The notes under the pieces are model-generated. The model made no database searches, had not been told where the DNA came from, and saw only the letters and a program-made list of their open reading frames with translations. This document shows positions 8,281-16,489 of a stretch of 64,000 bases of DNA, one piece after another. The DNA comes from Nonomuraea rhodomycinica (GTDB lineage: Bacteria; Actinomycetota; Actinomycetes; Streptosporangiales; Streptosporangiaceae): assembly GCF_013363995.1 (NCBI RefSeq), contig NZ_JABWGO010000001.1, forward strand, positions 957,993 through 1,021,992, written 5' to 3'. The position numbers were made by a program, and so were the translations under genes. Every line of letters starts with the position of its first letter. Within the stretch, counting starts at the first letter, position 1.

Positions 8281-8437
8281 CTTCGCGGTTCCTGCGGCGT
8301 CCACGGTAGGCGGCTGCGGCATCGGCGGCAGCGCGCATCCCCCACGTCCGGCCGACGACGGGCGGTGGGCGCGGCGGACAGGATCGGGCGACACCCCGTC
8401 ACCGGGGCACCCGTCGCCGGAGGAGAAGGAGCACCTC

Positions 8438-8890
8438 ATGCCCGTCCGTCACCTGCTGTCCGCCGCGGCGGCCGCCCTGCTCGGAGCCGTCTGGGCGGCC
8501 ACCCCGGCGGCCGCGCAGGCCCTGGTCCAGCCCGATCCCGTCGGCGCCTACACCATGACCTCCGGGCGTCTCTGGTCCTTGGTGGGCATGGCGCTGGGGC
8601 TGGCCGGTCTGGTCGTCGGCGGGCTCGCCCTGGCCCGCTCCGCCGGGCGGATCGGCACCGGCCCCGGCCGGAGGGGGTCGATCGCGGCCCTGGCGGCGGG
8701 GGCGGCGGGCTCGGTCATCGGCGGGCTGGTCGTGGCCGCCGCCGAGGGCGGTCCCGGCACCGGCTACGGAATCGTGGGCGGCTTCATGGCCATGGGGGTG
8801 GGGCTGATCGCCATGGTCCTCGGCGGGCTGGCTCTCGACCGCCTCCGCCGCGGCGGGCACCGGCGCGCCGCCGACGCGCGGCCCAGGTAG
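8438..8890 (+). CDS. Small membrane protein, DUF6223-like
   Basis: 150 aa. A signal-like hydrophobic N-terminus (about 5-27, ending in AAAQA) is followed by three hydrophobic helices. The segments GRLWSLVGMALGLAGLVVGG, GRIGTGPGRRGSIAAL and GGPGTGYGIVGGFMAMGVG match what I recall of the DUF6223 family of actinobacteria, whose function is unknown. I use ATG 8438, preceded by AAGGAG at a normal distance, instead of the upstream in-frame ATG at 8252. It diverges from the two-component genes and may be their target. Confidence 0.75.
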   Translation: MPVRHLLSAAAAALLGAVWAATPAAAQALVQPDPVGAYTMTSGRLWSLVGMALGLAGLVVGGLALARSAGRIGTGPGRRGSIAALAAGAAGSVIGGLVVAAAEGGPGTGYGIVGGFMAMGVGLIAMVLGGLALDRLRRGGHRRAADARPR

Positions 8891-8914
8891 CGGCCCGTCG
8901 CGACGCTGCCGGGA

Positions 8915-8939
8915 GCCGGCCGCCGCGTCCCCGGCCGGC
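8915..8939. terminator. Possible bidirectional terminator hairpin
   Basis: GCCGGCC at 8915-8921 pairs perfectly with GGCCGGC at 8933-8939 around an 11-base loop, in the 63-bp gap between convergent genes. There is no T run, which is common for actinobacterial terminators. Confidence 0.4.
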
Positions 8940-8953
8940 CCGTGCGGGGGGGC

Positions 8954-9313
8954 TCAGTCGTCGTGACGGGGAATGCCGGACACCTCATGATCGGCATGGA
9001 AGAGGGCCTCCGCGATGAGCGCCCGCACGTGCGCGTCCCGGGCGCGGTAGAGGACGCGGCGGCCCTGCCTGCGGGTACGTACCAGACCGGCCAGGCGCAG
9101 CTTGGCCAGGTGCTGGGAGACGGAGGGCCGGGCCACGCCGATGCTCTCCGCCAGGGAGCCGACGTCGTACTCGGCGCTCGACAGCACCCACATCAGGCGG
9201 AGCCGGGTGGCGTCGCTCAGCATGCGGAACGCGTCCACGGCCGCGTCCACCTGCGCGGAAGTGGGTTGCTCCTGCGTCTGACTCGCACCTGAGTCGTTGT
9301 CGCGTGCGTACAT
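8954..9313 (-). CDS. ArsR/SmtB-family metal-sensing repressor
   Basis: 119 aa winged-helix repressor. The DNA-reading helix is in ARPSVSQHLAKLRLAGLV (61-78) and the wing in RTRRQGRRVLYRA. The last helix holds Asp93, His95, His106 and His109, exactly the D-x-H...H-x-x-H spacing of the alpha-5 zinc site of CzrA/SmtB-type sensors. There is no Cys site in helix 3, so Zn or Co rather than As or Cd is the likely signal. It diverges from a CDF exporter across ~50 bp, the classic sensor/exporter layout. A TATATG -10 box 5 bases before the ATG suggests a leaderless message. Confidence 0.9.
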   Translation of the reverse strand: MYARDNDSGASQTQEQPTSAQVDAAVDAFRMLSDATRLRLMWVLSSAEYDVGSLAESIGVARPSVSQHLAKLRLAGLVRTRRQGRRVLYRARDAHVRALIAEALFHADHEVSGIPRHDD

Positions 9314-9355
9314 GACTACATATACTCGCTTGAGAGGTTGCTGACCGCAAGTGAG
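9297..9355. promoter_or_regulatory. Divergent ArsR/CDF promoter region
   Basis: For the exporter: TTGTCG (9297-9302), 18 bases, TATACT (9321-9326). On the minus strand a TATATG box lies 5 bases before the ArsR start. An imperfect inverted repeat, CTCGCTTG (9325-9332) and CAAGTGAG (9348-9355), 7 of 8 pairs, may be the repressor site. The two -10 boxes overlap, so one bound repressor could block both. Confidence 0.55.
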
Positions 9356-9362
9356 GAATGCG

Positions 9363-10418
9363 ATGTCACCGTCAGATGAGCACGGGCACGGGCACGGGCA
9401 TGGACATGGGCACGGCCACGAGCATCGCGCGAGCGGGTTGAAGCGCCTGGTGCATCAGGTCGGACACGCGTTCACGCCGCACAGCCACGACAGCGCCGAC
9501 AAGAGCGACGAGGCCCTGGAGTCCAGTTCGCGCGGCATGCGCGTGCTGGCCGTCTCCTTCGCCGTGCTCATGGTCACGGCCGCCGCCCAGGGGGTGATCG
9601 TGGCGTTCTCCGGCTCGGTCGCGCTGCTGGGCGACACGCTGCACAACCTCGCCGACGCCCTGACCGCCGTCCCGCTCGCGATCGCCTTCTCCCTCGGGCG
9701 GCGGGCGGCCACCCGCCGCTTCACCTACGGGTACGGCAGGGCCGAGGACCTCGCCGGGATCGCCATCGTCCTCGTGATCGCCGCCTCGGCCGGCCTGGCC
9801 GGCTACGAGGCCGTCAGGCGGCTGATCGAGCCGCAGGAGGTGCGGGCGCTCTGGTGGGTGGCCGCCGCGGGCGTGGTCGGCTTCCTCGGCAACGAGTGGG
9901 TGGCCCGCTACCGGATCAGGGTGGGCCGGGAGATCGGCTCGGCGGCGCTGGTCGCGGACGGGCTGCACGCCCGGACCGACGGGTTCACCTCGCTCGCCGT
10001 CCTGCTGGGGGCGGGCGGCGCGGCGCTCGGCGTCCCGCTCGCGGACCCGGTCATCGGCCTGCTCATCACCGCCGCCATCTGCTTCGTGCTGCGCGACGCG
10101 GGCAGGGAGATCTATCACCGGCTCATGGACGCCGTGGACCCGGGGCTGGTCGACCGGGCCGAGCGGATCCTCGCCGGCACGCGCGGCGTGGAGCGGGTGG
10201 GTTCGGTACGGCTGCGCTGGGTGGGCCACGCCCTGCACGCCGAGGTGGAGATCATGGTGAGCCACGAGCTGTCGCTGGTCGAGGCGCACGCCGTCGCCGT
10301 CGAGGCGGAGCACCGGCTCATTCACGACCTGCCGCGCCTGCGCGCGGCCACCGTCCACGCCGACCCGGACGGCCCCCACGACGTCGACCACCATGCCCTG
10401 CTGACGAGCCACCGCTGA
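9363..10418 (+). CDS. Cation diffusion facilitator (metal efflux)
   Basis: 351 aa from ATG 9363, which has GAGG upstream; the frame also allows GTG 9351. The protein opens with a His-rich tail of HG repeats, followed by six predicted membrane helices. The metal-site motifs of the CDF family are present: HNLAD in helix 2 (GDTLHNLADALTAVP) and HARTD in helix 5 (DGLHARTDGFTS). A cytoplasmic ferredoxin-like C-terminal domain starts at about 255. These proteins export Zn2+ (sometimes Co, Fe or Mn) in exchange for protons. Pairing with an ArsR that has a zinc-type site supports zinc. Its 3' end overlaps the convergent MFS gene by 101 bp. Confidence 0.93.
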   Translation: MSPSDEHGHGHGHGHGHGHEHRASGLKRLVHQVGHAFTPHSHDSADKSDEALESSSRGMRVLAVSFAVLMVTAAAQGVIVAFSGSVALLGDTLHNLADALTAVPLAIAFSLGRRAATRRFTYGYGRAEDLAGIAIVLVIAASAGLAGYEAVRRLIEPQEVRALWWVAAAGVVGFLGNEWVARYRIRVGREIGSAALVADGLHARTDGFTSLAVLLGAGGAALGVPLADPVIGLLITAAICFVLRDAGREIYHRLMDAVDPGLVDRAERILAGTRGVERVGSVRLRWVGHALHAEVEIMVSHELSLVEAHAVAVEAEHRLIHDLPRLRAATVHADPDGPHDVDHHALLTSHR

Positions 10419-11658
10419 CCGGCCCCGCGGGCTCGGCGGCCGACGGGCGCTCGGGCTCCATGGCCGACGGGCCCGCGGACGGGCGCCGCACGAGCAGGGG
10501 GCCGATGCCGAGCTGCGCGGCGGCCAGCACCAGGCAGACGCACGCGGCGGCGGCCCACATGCCTCCCGCGCCCACGTGTTCGAGGAGCTGGGTGCCGGCG
10601 AGGGGCGCCGCCACGGCGGCGACGCCCCAGCTCGTCCCGTAGACGGCGAGGTAGCGGCCCCGGGCGTCCGGCGCGGCGAGGCCGGCGACGACCGCGTACG
10701 CGCGTCCGATCATGAACAGGTCGCCCAGGCTCCACACCACGGTCGCGACCACGAACAGCGGCAGGCCGTGGGCGACCGCGTAGCCGGCCAGCCCCGCCGC
10801 GACGAGGACCGACCCCACCGCCAGAGCCACGGGCGCCGGCAGCGCCGCCACGGAACGCACGCGCAGCAGGGGCTGCCCCGCCACGGTGGTGACCGCCGAG
10901 ACGGTGAACAGCAGCCCGGCGTCCGCGGCCTGGAGGCCGTGCCCCGGCAGGGCGAGCGGCAGGGCGACCATGATGCCCATGAACACGGTCGCGAACAGCG
11001 TGCCGCAGGCGAACATCGCCACCAGCGCCGGATCGCTCCAGGGCGTCGTGCGGCCGGAGCTCCCGGCCTCGGCGCGCCGGCGGCCGGCGGGGTCGGCCGG
11101 CAGGGCCAGGCGCACGACGGCCGCGCACGCCAGGCACGTCAGCGCGTCGATGACGAACAGCCAGCGCAGGTCCCAGCGCCCCACGGCCGCCGCGATCAGC
11201 CCCGCCCCCATGCCGCCGGCCGCCAGGGCCGCGTTGAAGAGGCTGAAGGCCCGGGTCCGGTCGTCCGGGCCGGCGGAGTCGGCGATCAGCGCCTGGCTGG
11301 GCGGCTCGTACAGCTCGAAGGCCAGGCCGAGCAGCACGGCGAGCACCGCGACCGCGGCCAGCGATCCGGCGGTCGCGACGGCCAGCTGGACGACGGCGCA
11401 GGCGCAGAGGCCGAGCACGATCGTGCGGCGCCGGCCCAGCCGATCCGCGAGCAGGCCGCCGAGGAGCCGCGAGGGGATCGTCGCCAGGCCGAACGCCGAG
11501 GAGACGAGCCCGGCCGTGGCGGCGCTCGCCCCGAACTCGGTGGTGATCAGGACCGTCAGGAACGAGAGGGAGAACGCTCCGAGCCGGTTCACGGCGCGCG
11601 CCGCGACGAGCAGCCACACGGTACGGGGCAGCCGCCGACCACGGCCCGGGAAACGCAT
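10318..11658 (-). CDS. MFS transporter
   Basis: 446 aa, about 12 membrane helices. The family loop between helices 2 and 3 is present (GGLLADRLGRRRTIVLG), and EPPSQALIADSA belongs to the drug-efflux-like branch. I start at ATG 11658, preceded by GGAGGT; the frame extends 14 codons further with no better site. After the last helix comes a ~55-residue Gly/Arg/Ser/Pro-rich tail (RPSAGPSAMEPERPSAAEPA and onward). It reads through the antisense of the CDF gene's 3' end, suggesting a lost stop codon. Diverges from a CGNR protein gene. Substrate unknown. Confidence 0.85.
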   Translation of the reverse strand: MRFPGRGRRLPRTVWLLVAARAVNRLGAFSLSFLTVLITTEFGASAATAGLVSSAFGLATIPSRLLGGLLADRLGRRRTIVLGLCACAVVQLAVATAGSLAAVAVLAVLLGLAFELYEPPSQALIADSAGPDDRTRAFSLFNAALAAGGMGAGLIAAAVGRWDLRWLFVIDALTCLACAAVVRLALPADPAGRRRAEAGSSGRTTPWSDPALVAMFACGTLFATVFMGIMVALPLALPGHGLQAADAGLLFTVSAVTTVAGQPLLRVRSVAALPAPVALAVGSVLVAAGLAGYAVAHGLPLFVVATVVWSLGDLFMIGRAYAVVAGLAAPDARGRYLAVYGTSWGVAAVAAPLAGTQLLEHVGAGGMWAAAACVCLVLAAAQLGIGPLLVRRPSAGPSAMEPERPSAAEPAGPVSGGSSAGHGGRRRGGRPGRRGRWPRAGAAGRE

Positions 11659-11670
11659 ACACTGACCTCC

Positions 11671-11700
11671 GTGACCGACCAAAGGAATGACGCCGGTCAC
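11671..11700. promoter_or_regulatory. Dyad between divergent MFS and CGNR genes
   Basis: Perfect 7-bp arms GTGACCG (11671-11677) and CGGTCAC (11694-11700) with a 16-bp spacer, in the 76-bp intergenic region. It could be an operator, perhaps for the CGNR protein itself; the binding protein is inference. Confidence 0.4.
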
Positions 11701-11734
11701 GAACCTAGGACTCGAAGGAGTGACCAGTCAAGTG

Positions 11735-12337
11735 ATGTTCGATGGTCATGTCGCCACGCTGCTGGAGGCGGCCGTGTCCCTGGTCAACACCCTCACCGAC
11801 GGCTCCGCCCGCGGGCGGCCCTACACCGCGCCCCGGGCCGGCCTGCTGCCCGCCGCCGTGGACGCGGCCCTGCCCTCGTCCGGGTCCGGCCCCCGTACGG
11901 TCACCGTCGAGGAGGCGGAGCACCTCGCCCGGACCGCCGCGAGCATGCGCCAGGTGTTCGAAGCCGTCCACGCGGGGCGGACGGACGAGGCGGCGGCCGT
12001 CGTGAACGCCCTGCTGCTGTCCACCGGCGCCCGCCCGCAGCTCGACCAGGCTCCCGGCGAGCCGTGGCAGGTCCACTTCCACGGCCCGGACGACACCCTG
12101 GCGGTGGGCTGGAGCGCCGGCTGCGCGGCGGCGCTCGCCCTGGCGATCGGCAGCGACCTCGGCGGCCGGCTGGGCGTCTGCCAGGCCGTCGCCTGCGACC
12201 GGGTCTACGTGGACAGCTCCCGGAACGGCGTGCGCCATTTCTGCTCCTCCACCTGCCGGAGCCGCGTCAAGGCCGCCGCCCACCGCGAGCGCCGGCAGGT
12301 CCAGGCGGGGCGCCGCACCCCGGCGGACCCGGCCTGA
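11735..12337 (+). CDS. CGNR zinc-finger / ABATE-domain protein
   Basis: 200 aa from ATG 11735 (in-frame alternatives: GTG 11732, GTG 11720, ATG 11687; AAGGAG at 11714-11719 favours 11732/11735). The N-terminal ~140 residues fit the stress-linked ABATE region. The C-terminal finger is C-x4-C, then DSSRNGVRHFCSSTCRSR, so four Cys are kept but the eponymous CGNR is CRSR. Such proteins are thought to be transcription regulators. Its divergence from an MFS exporter suggests local control of that gene. Confidence 0.8.
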   Translation: MFDGHVATLLEAAVSLVNTLTDGSARGRPYTAPRAGLLPAAVDAALPSSGSGPRTVTVEEAEHLARTAASMRQVFEAVHAGRTDEAAAVVNALLLSTGARPQLDQAPGEPWQVHFHGPDDTLAVGWSAGCAAALALAIGSDLGGRLGVCQAVACDRVYVDSSRNGVRHFCSSTCRSRVKAAAHRERRQVQAGRRTPADPA

Positions 12338-12496
12338 GCGCACCCGCGTCGCGGGGCGTTCCCCGCCTCGCCGCGCGGGCGGATGGACACGGGGAGTCCG
12401 GCATGGGCTTCCCGCAGACCCCCGGAGCACCGCCTCCGCCACCGCGCGCCGGACCGCGAACGCACACTCCGGGGCATGTACTGTCCGTAGTTGACT

Positions 12497-12889
12497 ATGC
12501 ATGCTCCGTGTTCTCCCGGAGGACGGCCGCGCCGGCTGGCGTGGCTCTCCGTGCTGCTCGGAGCCCTGGTGATCGCGCACCTGTGGGCCCACGGCCTGTC
12601 CACGGACGAGCACCGGGCGATGCCCGACCCGGCCGGGTGGGCGGCCTGCCTGCACGGCACGGATCACGATCACCACGTCGACCATCCCCACGGCGACGGG
12701 TTCGTGCTTCCCGTCCCGGAGCGCGTGCCCTGCGAGCCGGTGGCGCAGCGGACGACGCCGTCGCTGCAGCCCGTCATGCCCGCCGTGCCCGCCGTGCTCC
12801 ACGAGGGGGGACCGCCCGAGCACCACCCCGGACGCGGCCATCGCGACCGGGCCGCGCGCCGTCACACGCTCGAGGTCTACCGGCCCTGA
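12497..12889 (+). CDS. His-rich single-pass membrane protein, DUF6153-like
   Basis: 130 aa. One hydrophobic segment lies at about residues 15-33 (LAWLSVLLGALVIAHLWAHG), and then a His/Asp cluster (HGTDHDHHVDHPHGDG). The C-terminal half is Pro/His/Arg-rich and looks disordered. Layout and length resemble DUF6153 proteins of actinobacteria, which I recall only as uncharacterised. The His cluster could bind metal, which would suit the metal-related neighbours, but this is a guess. ATG 12497 is preferred over the in-frame TTG at 12491. Confidence 0.6.
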   Translation: MHAPCSPGGRPRRLAWLSVLLGALVIAHLWAHGLSTDEHRAMPDPAGWAACLHGTDHDHHVDHPHGDGFVLPVPERVPCEPVAQRTTPSLQPVMPAVPAVLHEGGPPEHHPGRGHRDRAARRHTLEVYRP

Positions 12890-12967
12890 GGTCGGGCCCG
12901 CACCACGTCTGGCCTCGATCCTTGTCGGTAGCGTCCCGCCGCCGCGCGGGAGAAAAGCGTGTGAACC

Positions 12968-14017
12968 ATGTCAGTGATCTCGTCTCCGTCCCGGCCCTCG
13001 TCCGCCTTGGCGCGGCTGGCCGGTGACACGCCCGTGTGCTGGATCGGGGAGCCCTTCGCCCCACCCGGCCGCGGTTTCTGGGCCAAGCTCGAAGGAGCCA
13101 ACCCCGGCGGGCTGAAGGACCGGCCCGCCCTCCACATCGTCGGCCGCGCCCGGGCCAGAGGAGAGCTCGCCCCGGGCGCGATGATCGTCGAGTCCACGTC
13201 CGGCACGTTCGGCCTGGGGCTGGCGCTGGCCGGCATCGTCCACGGCCACCCGGTGACCGTGGTCACCGACCCGGGGATGGAGGCGATCGTCCAGCGGCTG
13301 CTGTGCTCCTACGGAGCGCGCGTGGAGACCGTGCGGCGTCCGCATCCGGACGGCGGCTGGCAGCGCGCCCGGCTGGACCGGGTCGCCGAGCTGCTCGCCG
13401 CCCATCCGGGCGCCTACTGCCCGCGGCAGTACGACAACCCCGACAACGTGGCCGCCTACGCCGGTCTGGCGCGCGAACTGCTCGCCCAGCTCGGCCGGGT
13501 CGACGTGCTGGTGTGCAGCGTCGGGACCGGCGGCCACTCCGCCGGGGTGGCGAGGACGCTGCGCGAGCACAACCCCCGGCTCCGCCTCGTGGGGGTGGAC
13601 GCCACCGGCTCGACGATCTTCGGCCAGCCCGCCAGGCCGCGGCTCATGCGCGGGCTGGGCAGCAGCATCCATCCGCGCAACGTGGACCACGACGCGTTCG
13701 ACGAGGTGCACTGGGTGGCGCCGCACGAGGCGGTGTGGGCCTGCCGCACGCTCGCCGCCACCCACTACACCACCGGCGGCTGGAGCGTCGGCGCCGTCAC
13801 CGTGGTCGCCGCGTGGCTGGCCAGGACGGAGCCGGCCGGCCGCCGGATCGCCGCCGTCTTCCCCGACGGACCCGCCCGGTACTACACGACCGTCTACGAC
13901 GACGGCTACTGCGCCGAGCACGACCTGCTCGGCCGGCCGCCCGCCCGCGAGCCGGACCGGATCGGGCACCCCGCCGAGGCCGAGGTCACCCGCTGGACCC
14001 GGATGGTGACGCGGTGA
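12968..14017 (+). CDS. Cysteine-synthase-like PLP enzyme (paralogue of 52169-53212)
   Basis: 349 aa, fold type II PLP enzyme of the O-acetylserine sulfhydrylase/CBS group. PLP Lys is Lys50 ([10 protein letters not shown]), the substrate loop is [12 protein letters not shown] and the PLP-phosphate loop is GTGGHSAG. Such enzymes make an aminoacrylate from an activated serine and add a nucleophile. SbnA of staphyloferrin B adds an amino acid this way. Two features argue against plain cysteine synthesis: the adjacent MFS gene (GTGA overlap), and close similarity to the enzyme of the Zur-box cluster (shared [30 protein letters not shown]-like blocks). I see no Zur box here. Product unknown. Confidence 0.88.
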   Translation: MSVISSPSRPSSALARLAGDTPVCWIGEPFAPPGRGFWAKLEGANPGGLKDRPALHIVGRARARGELAPGAMIVESTSGTFGLGLALAGIVHGHPVTVVTDPGMEAIVQRLLCSYGARVETVRRPHPDGGWQRARLDRVAELLAAHPGAYCPRQYDNPDNVAAYAGLARELLAQLGRVDVLVCSVGTGGHSAGVARTLREHNPRLRLVGVDATGSTIFGQPARPRLMRGLGSSIHPRNVDHDAFDEVHWVAPHEAVWACRTLAATHYTTGGWSVGAVTVVAAWLARTEPAGRRIAAVFPDGPARYYTTVYDDGYCAEHDLLGRPPAREPDRIGHPAEAEVTRWTRMVTR

Positions 14018-15225
14018 CGTGGCGCCGTTTCGCCTCCTTCGACCGCAGCGTGCGGCTGCTGATGGTCAACCAGCTCGCCATCAACACCGGCTTCTACATG
14101 CTCATGCCGTACCTGGCCGGGCACCTGTCGGACGGCCTGGGCCTGGCGGCGTGGACGGTCGGGCTCGTGCTGGGGGTGCGCAACCTCAGCCAGCAGGGCC
14201 TGTTCCTGCTGGGCGGCGCGCTGGCCGACCGGCTCGGCTACCGGCCCGTCATCATCGCGGGCTGCCTGCTGCGCACGGTCGCCTTCGCGTTGCTGGGAGT
14301 CGCGGACGCGCTCCCCGCCCTGGTGGCCGCCTCAGCGATGACAGGCTTCGCCGGCGCCCTGTTCAACCCTGCGGTACGGGCATACCTGGCACACGACTCG
14401 GGCGAACGCCGGATTGAGGCGTTCGCGCTGTTCAACGTCTTCTACCAGACCGGCATCCTGGCCGGCCCGATGATCGGGCTCGCCCTGCTGAGCGTGGACT
14501 TCCGGCTGGTGTGCGCAGTGGCCGCGGCCGTCTTCGGGGTGCTGACGCTGCTCCAGCTCCTCGCCCTGCCGCCGTGCGGGGCGCGGGCCACGGGCGGGGC
14601 GGGCGGGCCGGCCGGATGGCGCGCCGTGGTCGCCAACCGGCCGTTCCTGCTGTTCTCCGCGGCCATGGCGGGCTCCTACGTGCTGTCGTTCCAGGTGTAC
14701 CTGGCTCTGCCGCTGCTGCTCGGCGACGCCGGCGCGGTCGGTTCGCTGTTCGTGGTGTCGGCGCTGGTGGCGATCGCCGGCCAGCTCAGGATCACCGACT
14801 GGGCGCGCCGCCGCTGGAGCGGGCCGCAGGCCGTCGTCCGCGGGCTCGCGCTCATGGCGGTCGCGTTCCTGCCGCTGGTGCCGGCCGGCGCGGCGCCGTC
14901 CGGCGCGGCGCGGGTCGCGGCGGTGCTGGTGTGCACGGCGCTGCTGGCCGCGGGGACCGCGCTGACGTACCCGTTCGAGATGGACACCGTGGTGGCGTTG
15001 TCCCGGGAACGGCTGGTGGCCACCCACTACGGGCTGTACAACACGGTCGCCGGGATCGGCGTCACGCTGGGCAACCTGCTGGTCGGCGCGCTCGTGGGCG
15101 CCGGCTCCTCCGCTCTGGCGGGGACGGCGCTGTTCCTGCTGGGCGCGGCGTGCGCGGTCGCGGTGGGGGCGCTGAGCCGTACCGGACGGCTGACCGCGTC
15201 CGGGGCCGCCGCCGGTCGGCGGTGA
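14014..15225 (+). CDS. MFS transporter (paralogue of 54189-55331)
   Basis: 403 aa, about 12 helices. Start is GTG 14014, overlapping the stop of the PLP-enzyme gene (GTGA), so the two are coupled. It shares several blocks with the MFS gene of the metallophore-like cluster: [18 protein letters not shown] against VRLLLVNQFGVNTGFYLL, an identical [17 protein letters not shown] stretch, and GALFNPAVR. An exporter linked to a PLP biosynthetic enzyme suggests export of that enzyme's product, by analogy with staphylopine exporter CntE. Substrate is inference. Confidence 0.88.
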   Translation: MTWRRFASFDRSVRLLMVNQLAINTGFYMLMPYLAGHLSDGLGLAAWTVGLVLGVRNLSQQGLFLLGGALADRLGYRPVIIAGCLLRTVAFALLGVADALPALVAASAMTGFAGALFNPAVRAYLAHDSGERRIEAFALFNVFYQTGILAGPMIGLALLSVDFRLVCAVAAAVFGVLTLLQLLALPPCGARATGGAGGPAGWRAVVANRPFLLFSAAMAGSYVLSFQVYLALPLLLGDAGAVGSLFVVSALVAIAGQLRITDWARRRWSGPQAVVRGLALMAVAFLPLVPAGAAPSGAARVAAVLVCTALLAAGTALTYPFEMDTVVALSRERLVATHYGLYNTVAGIGVTLGNLLVGALVGAGSSALAGTALFLLGAACAVAVGALSRTGRLTASGAAAGRR

Positions 15226-15309
15226 TCCCCGCACACCCGCGCCTCCAGCCTCTGCAGCCTCTCCGGCAACGAGGTGCGGCGGGGTCCGGCGGGAAATAGG
15301 GTCATGGTC

Positions 15310-16485
15310 ATGGCCGGCTGCATTCTCGTCCTCAACACGGGATCCTCCTCGATCAAGTACGAGCTCGTCGACGTCACCACCCGCGAACGCCCCGCCGCCG
15401 GTCTGGTCGAGCGCGTCGGCGAGCCCGTCGGGCGGCTCACCCACCGCACCGGCGACGGGCCGCCGTACGTGCGCGAACAGCCCTTCCCCGGGCACGGCGA
15501 CGGGCTGGAGGCGATGATGAGGGCGTTCGAGGAGGCCGGGCCCCGGCTGTCCCCCGTCGCGGTCGGGCACCGGGTCGTGCACGGCGGCACCCGGTTCACC
15601 GAGGCCGTGCTCGTCGACGACGAGGTCGTCACCGCGATCGAGGAGCTGGCCCCGCTCGCCCCCCTGCACAACCCGGTCAACCTCGCCGGCATCCATCTCG
15701 CGCGCAAGGCGTTCCCCGACGTCCCGCAGGTCGCGGTGTTCGACACCGCCTTCCACCGCACGCTGCCGCCGGAGGCCCACACCTATGCGGTGCCGCGCGA
15801 CTGGCGCGAGCGGCTCGGCGTGCGGCGCTTCGGCTTCCACGGCACCTCCTGCGCGTACGTCTCGCGGCGCGCCGCCGCCGTCCTCGGCCGCGATCTCGCC
15901 GGCCTGAACCTGATCGTGCTGCACCTGGGCAACGGCGCGAGCGCCACCGCGGTCTCCGGCGGCCGCAGCGTGGACACCTCCATGGGCATGACCCCGCTCG
16001 AGGGGCTGGTGATGGGCACCCGTTCGGGCGACGTCGACCCGGCGCTCGCCGGCTACCTGGCCCGGGTGGACGGCCTGGACGCCCGGGCGGTGGAGCACGC
16101 GCTGACCAACGGCGGCGGCCTGCTCGCCCTCGCCGGAACCCGCGACATGCGTGAGGTGCGCGCCCGCGACGACGCCGAGGCCAGGCTCGCCCTGGACGTC
16201 TACACCCGGCGCATCCGCAAGTACGTCGGCGCCTACTACGCGCTGCTCGGCCGGGTCGACGCGATCGTGCTCACCGGCGGGATCGGTGAGCACGACGCCG
16301 CCACCCGCGCCGCCTGCCTGGGGGGACTGGAGCGGCTCGGCATCGCCGTGGACCCGGCGCTCAACGAGGCGGGCCCGGACGGCGAACGCGCCGTCTCCCC
16401 GCCCGGCGCCGAGGTGGCGGTGCTGGTCATCCCGACCGACGAGGAATGGGAGATCGCCCGGCAGGCCCACGCGCTCCTCTCATGA
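15310..16485 (+). CDS. ackA: Acetate kinase
   Basis: 391 aa cytoplasmic kinase interconverting acetate + ATP and acetyl phosphate + ADP. All family landmarks are present: N-terminal phosphate motif VLNTGSSSIKYEL, substrate loop GHRVVHGG, FGFHGTSCAYVSRRA, adenosine motif HLGNGASATAV and FTGGIGEH-type motif (VLTGGIGEHDA). I prefer ATG 15310 because AGGG sits ~9 bases before it; ATG 15304 is too close. It is convergent with pta, with only four bases between the two stop codons, instead of the usual pta-ackA operon. Confidence 0.96.
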   Translation: MAGCILVLNTGSSSIKYELVDVTTRERPAAGLVERVGEPVGRLTHRTGDGPPYVREQPFPGHGDGLEAMMRAFEEAGPRLSPVAVGHRVVHGGTRFTEAVLVDDEVVTAIEELAPLAPLHNPVNLAGIHLARKAFPDVPQVAVFDTAFHRTLPPEAHTYAVPRDWRERLGVRRFGFHGTSCAYVSRRAAAVLGRDLAGLNLIVLHLGNGASATAVSGGRSVDTSMGMTPLEGLVMGTRSGDVDPALAGYLARVDGLDARAVEHALTNGGGLLALAGTRDMREVRARDDAEARLALDVYTRRIRKYVGAYYALLGRVDAIVLTGGIGEHDAATRAACLGGLERLGIAVDPALNEAGPDGERAVSPPGAEVAVLVIPTDEEWEIARQAHALLS

Positions 16486-16489
16486 CGGC

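Noticed and set aside
12890..12967. Zur box before the first PLP-enzyme gene
   Set aside because: I found no TGA..AT.AT..TCA-like sequence in the gap.
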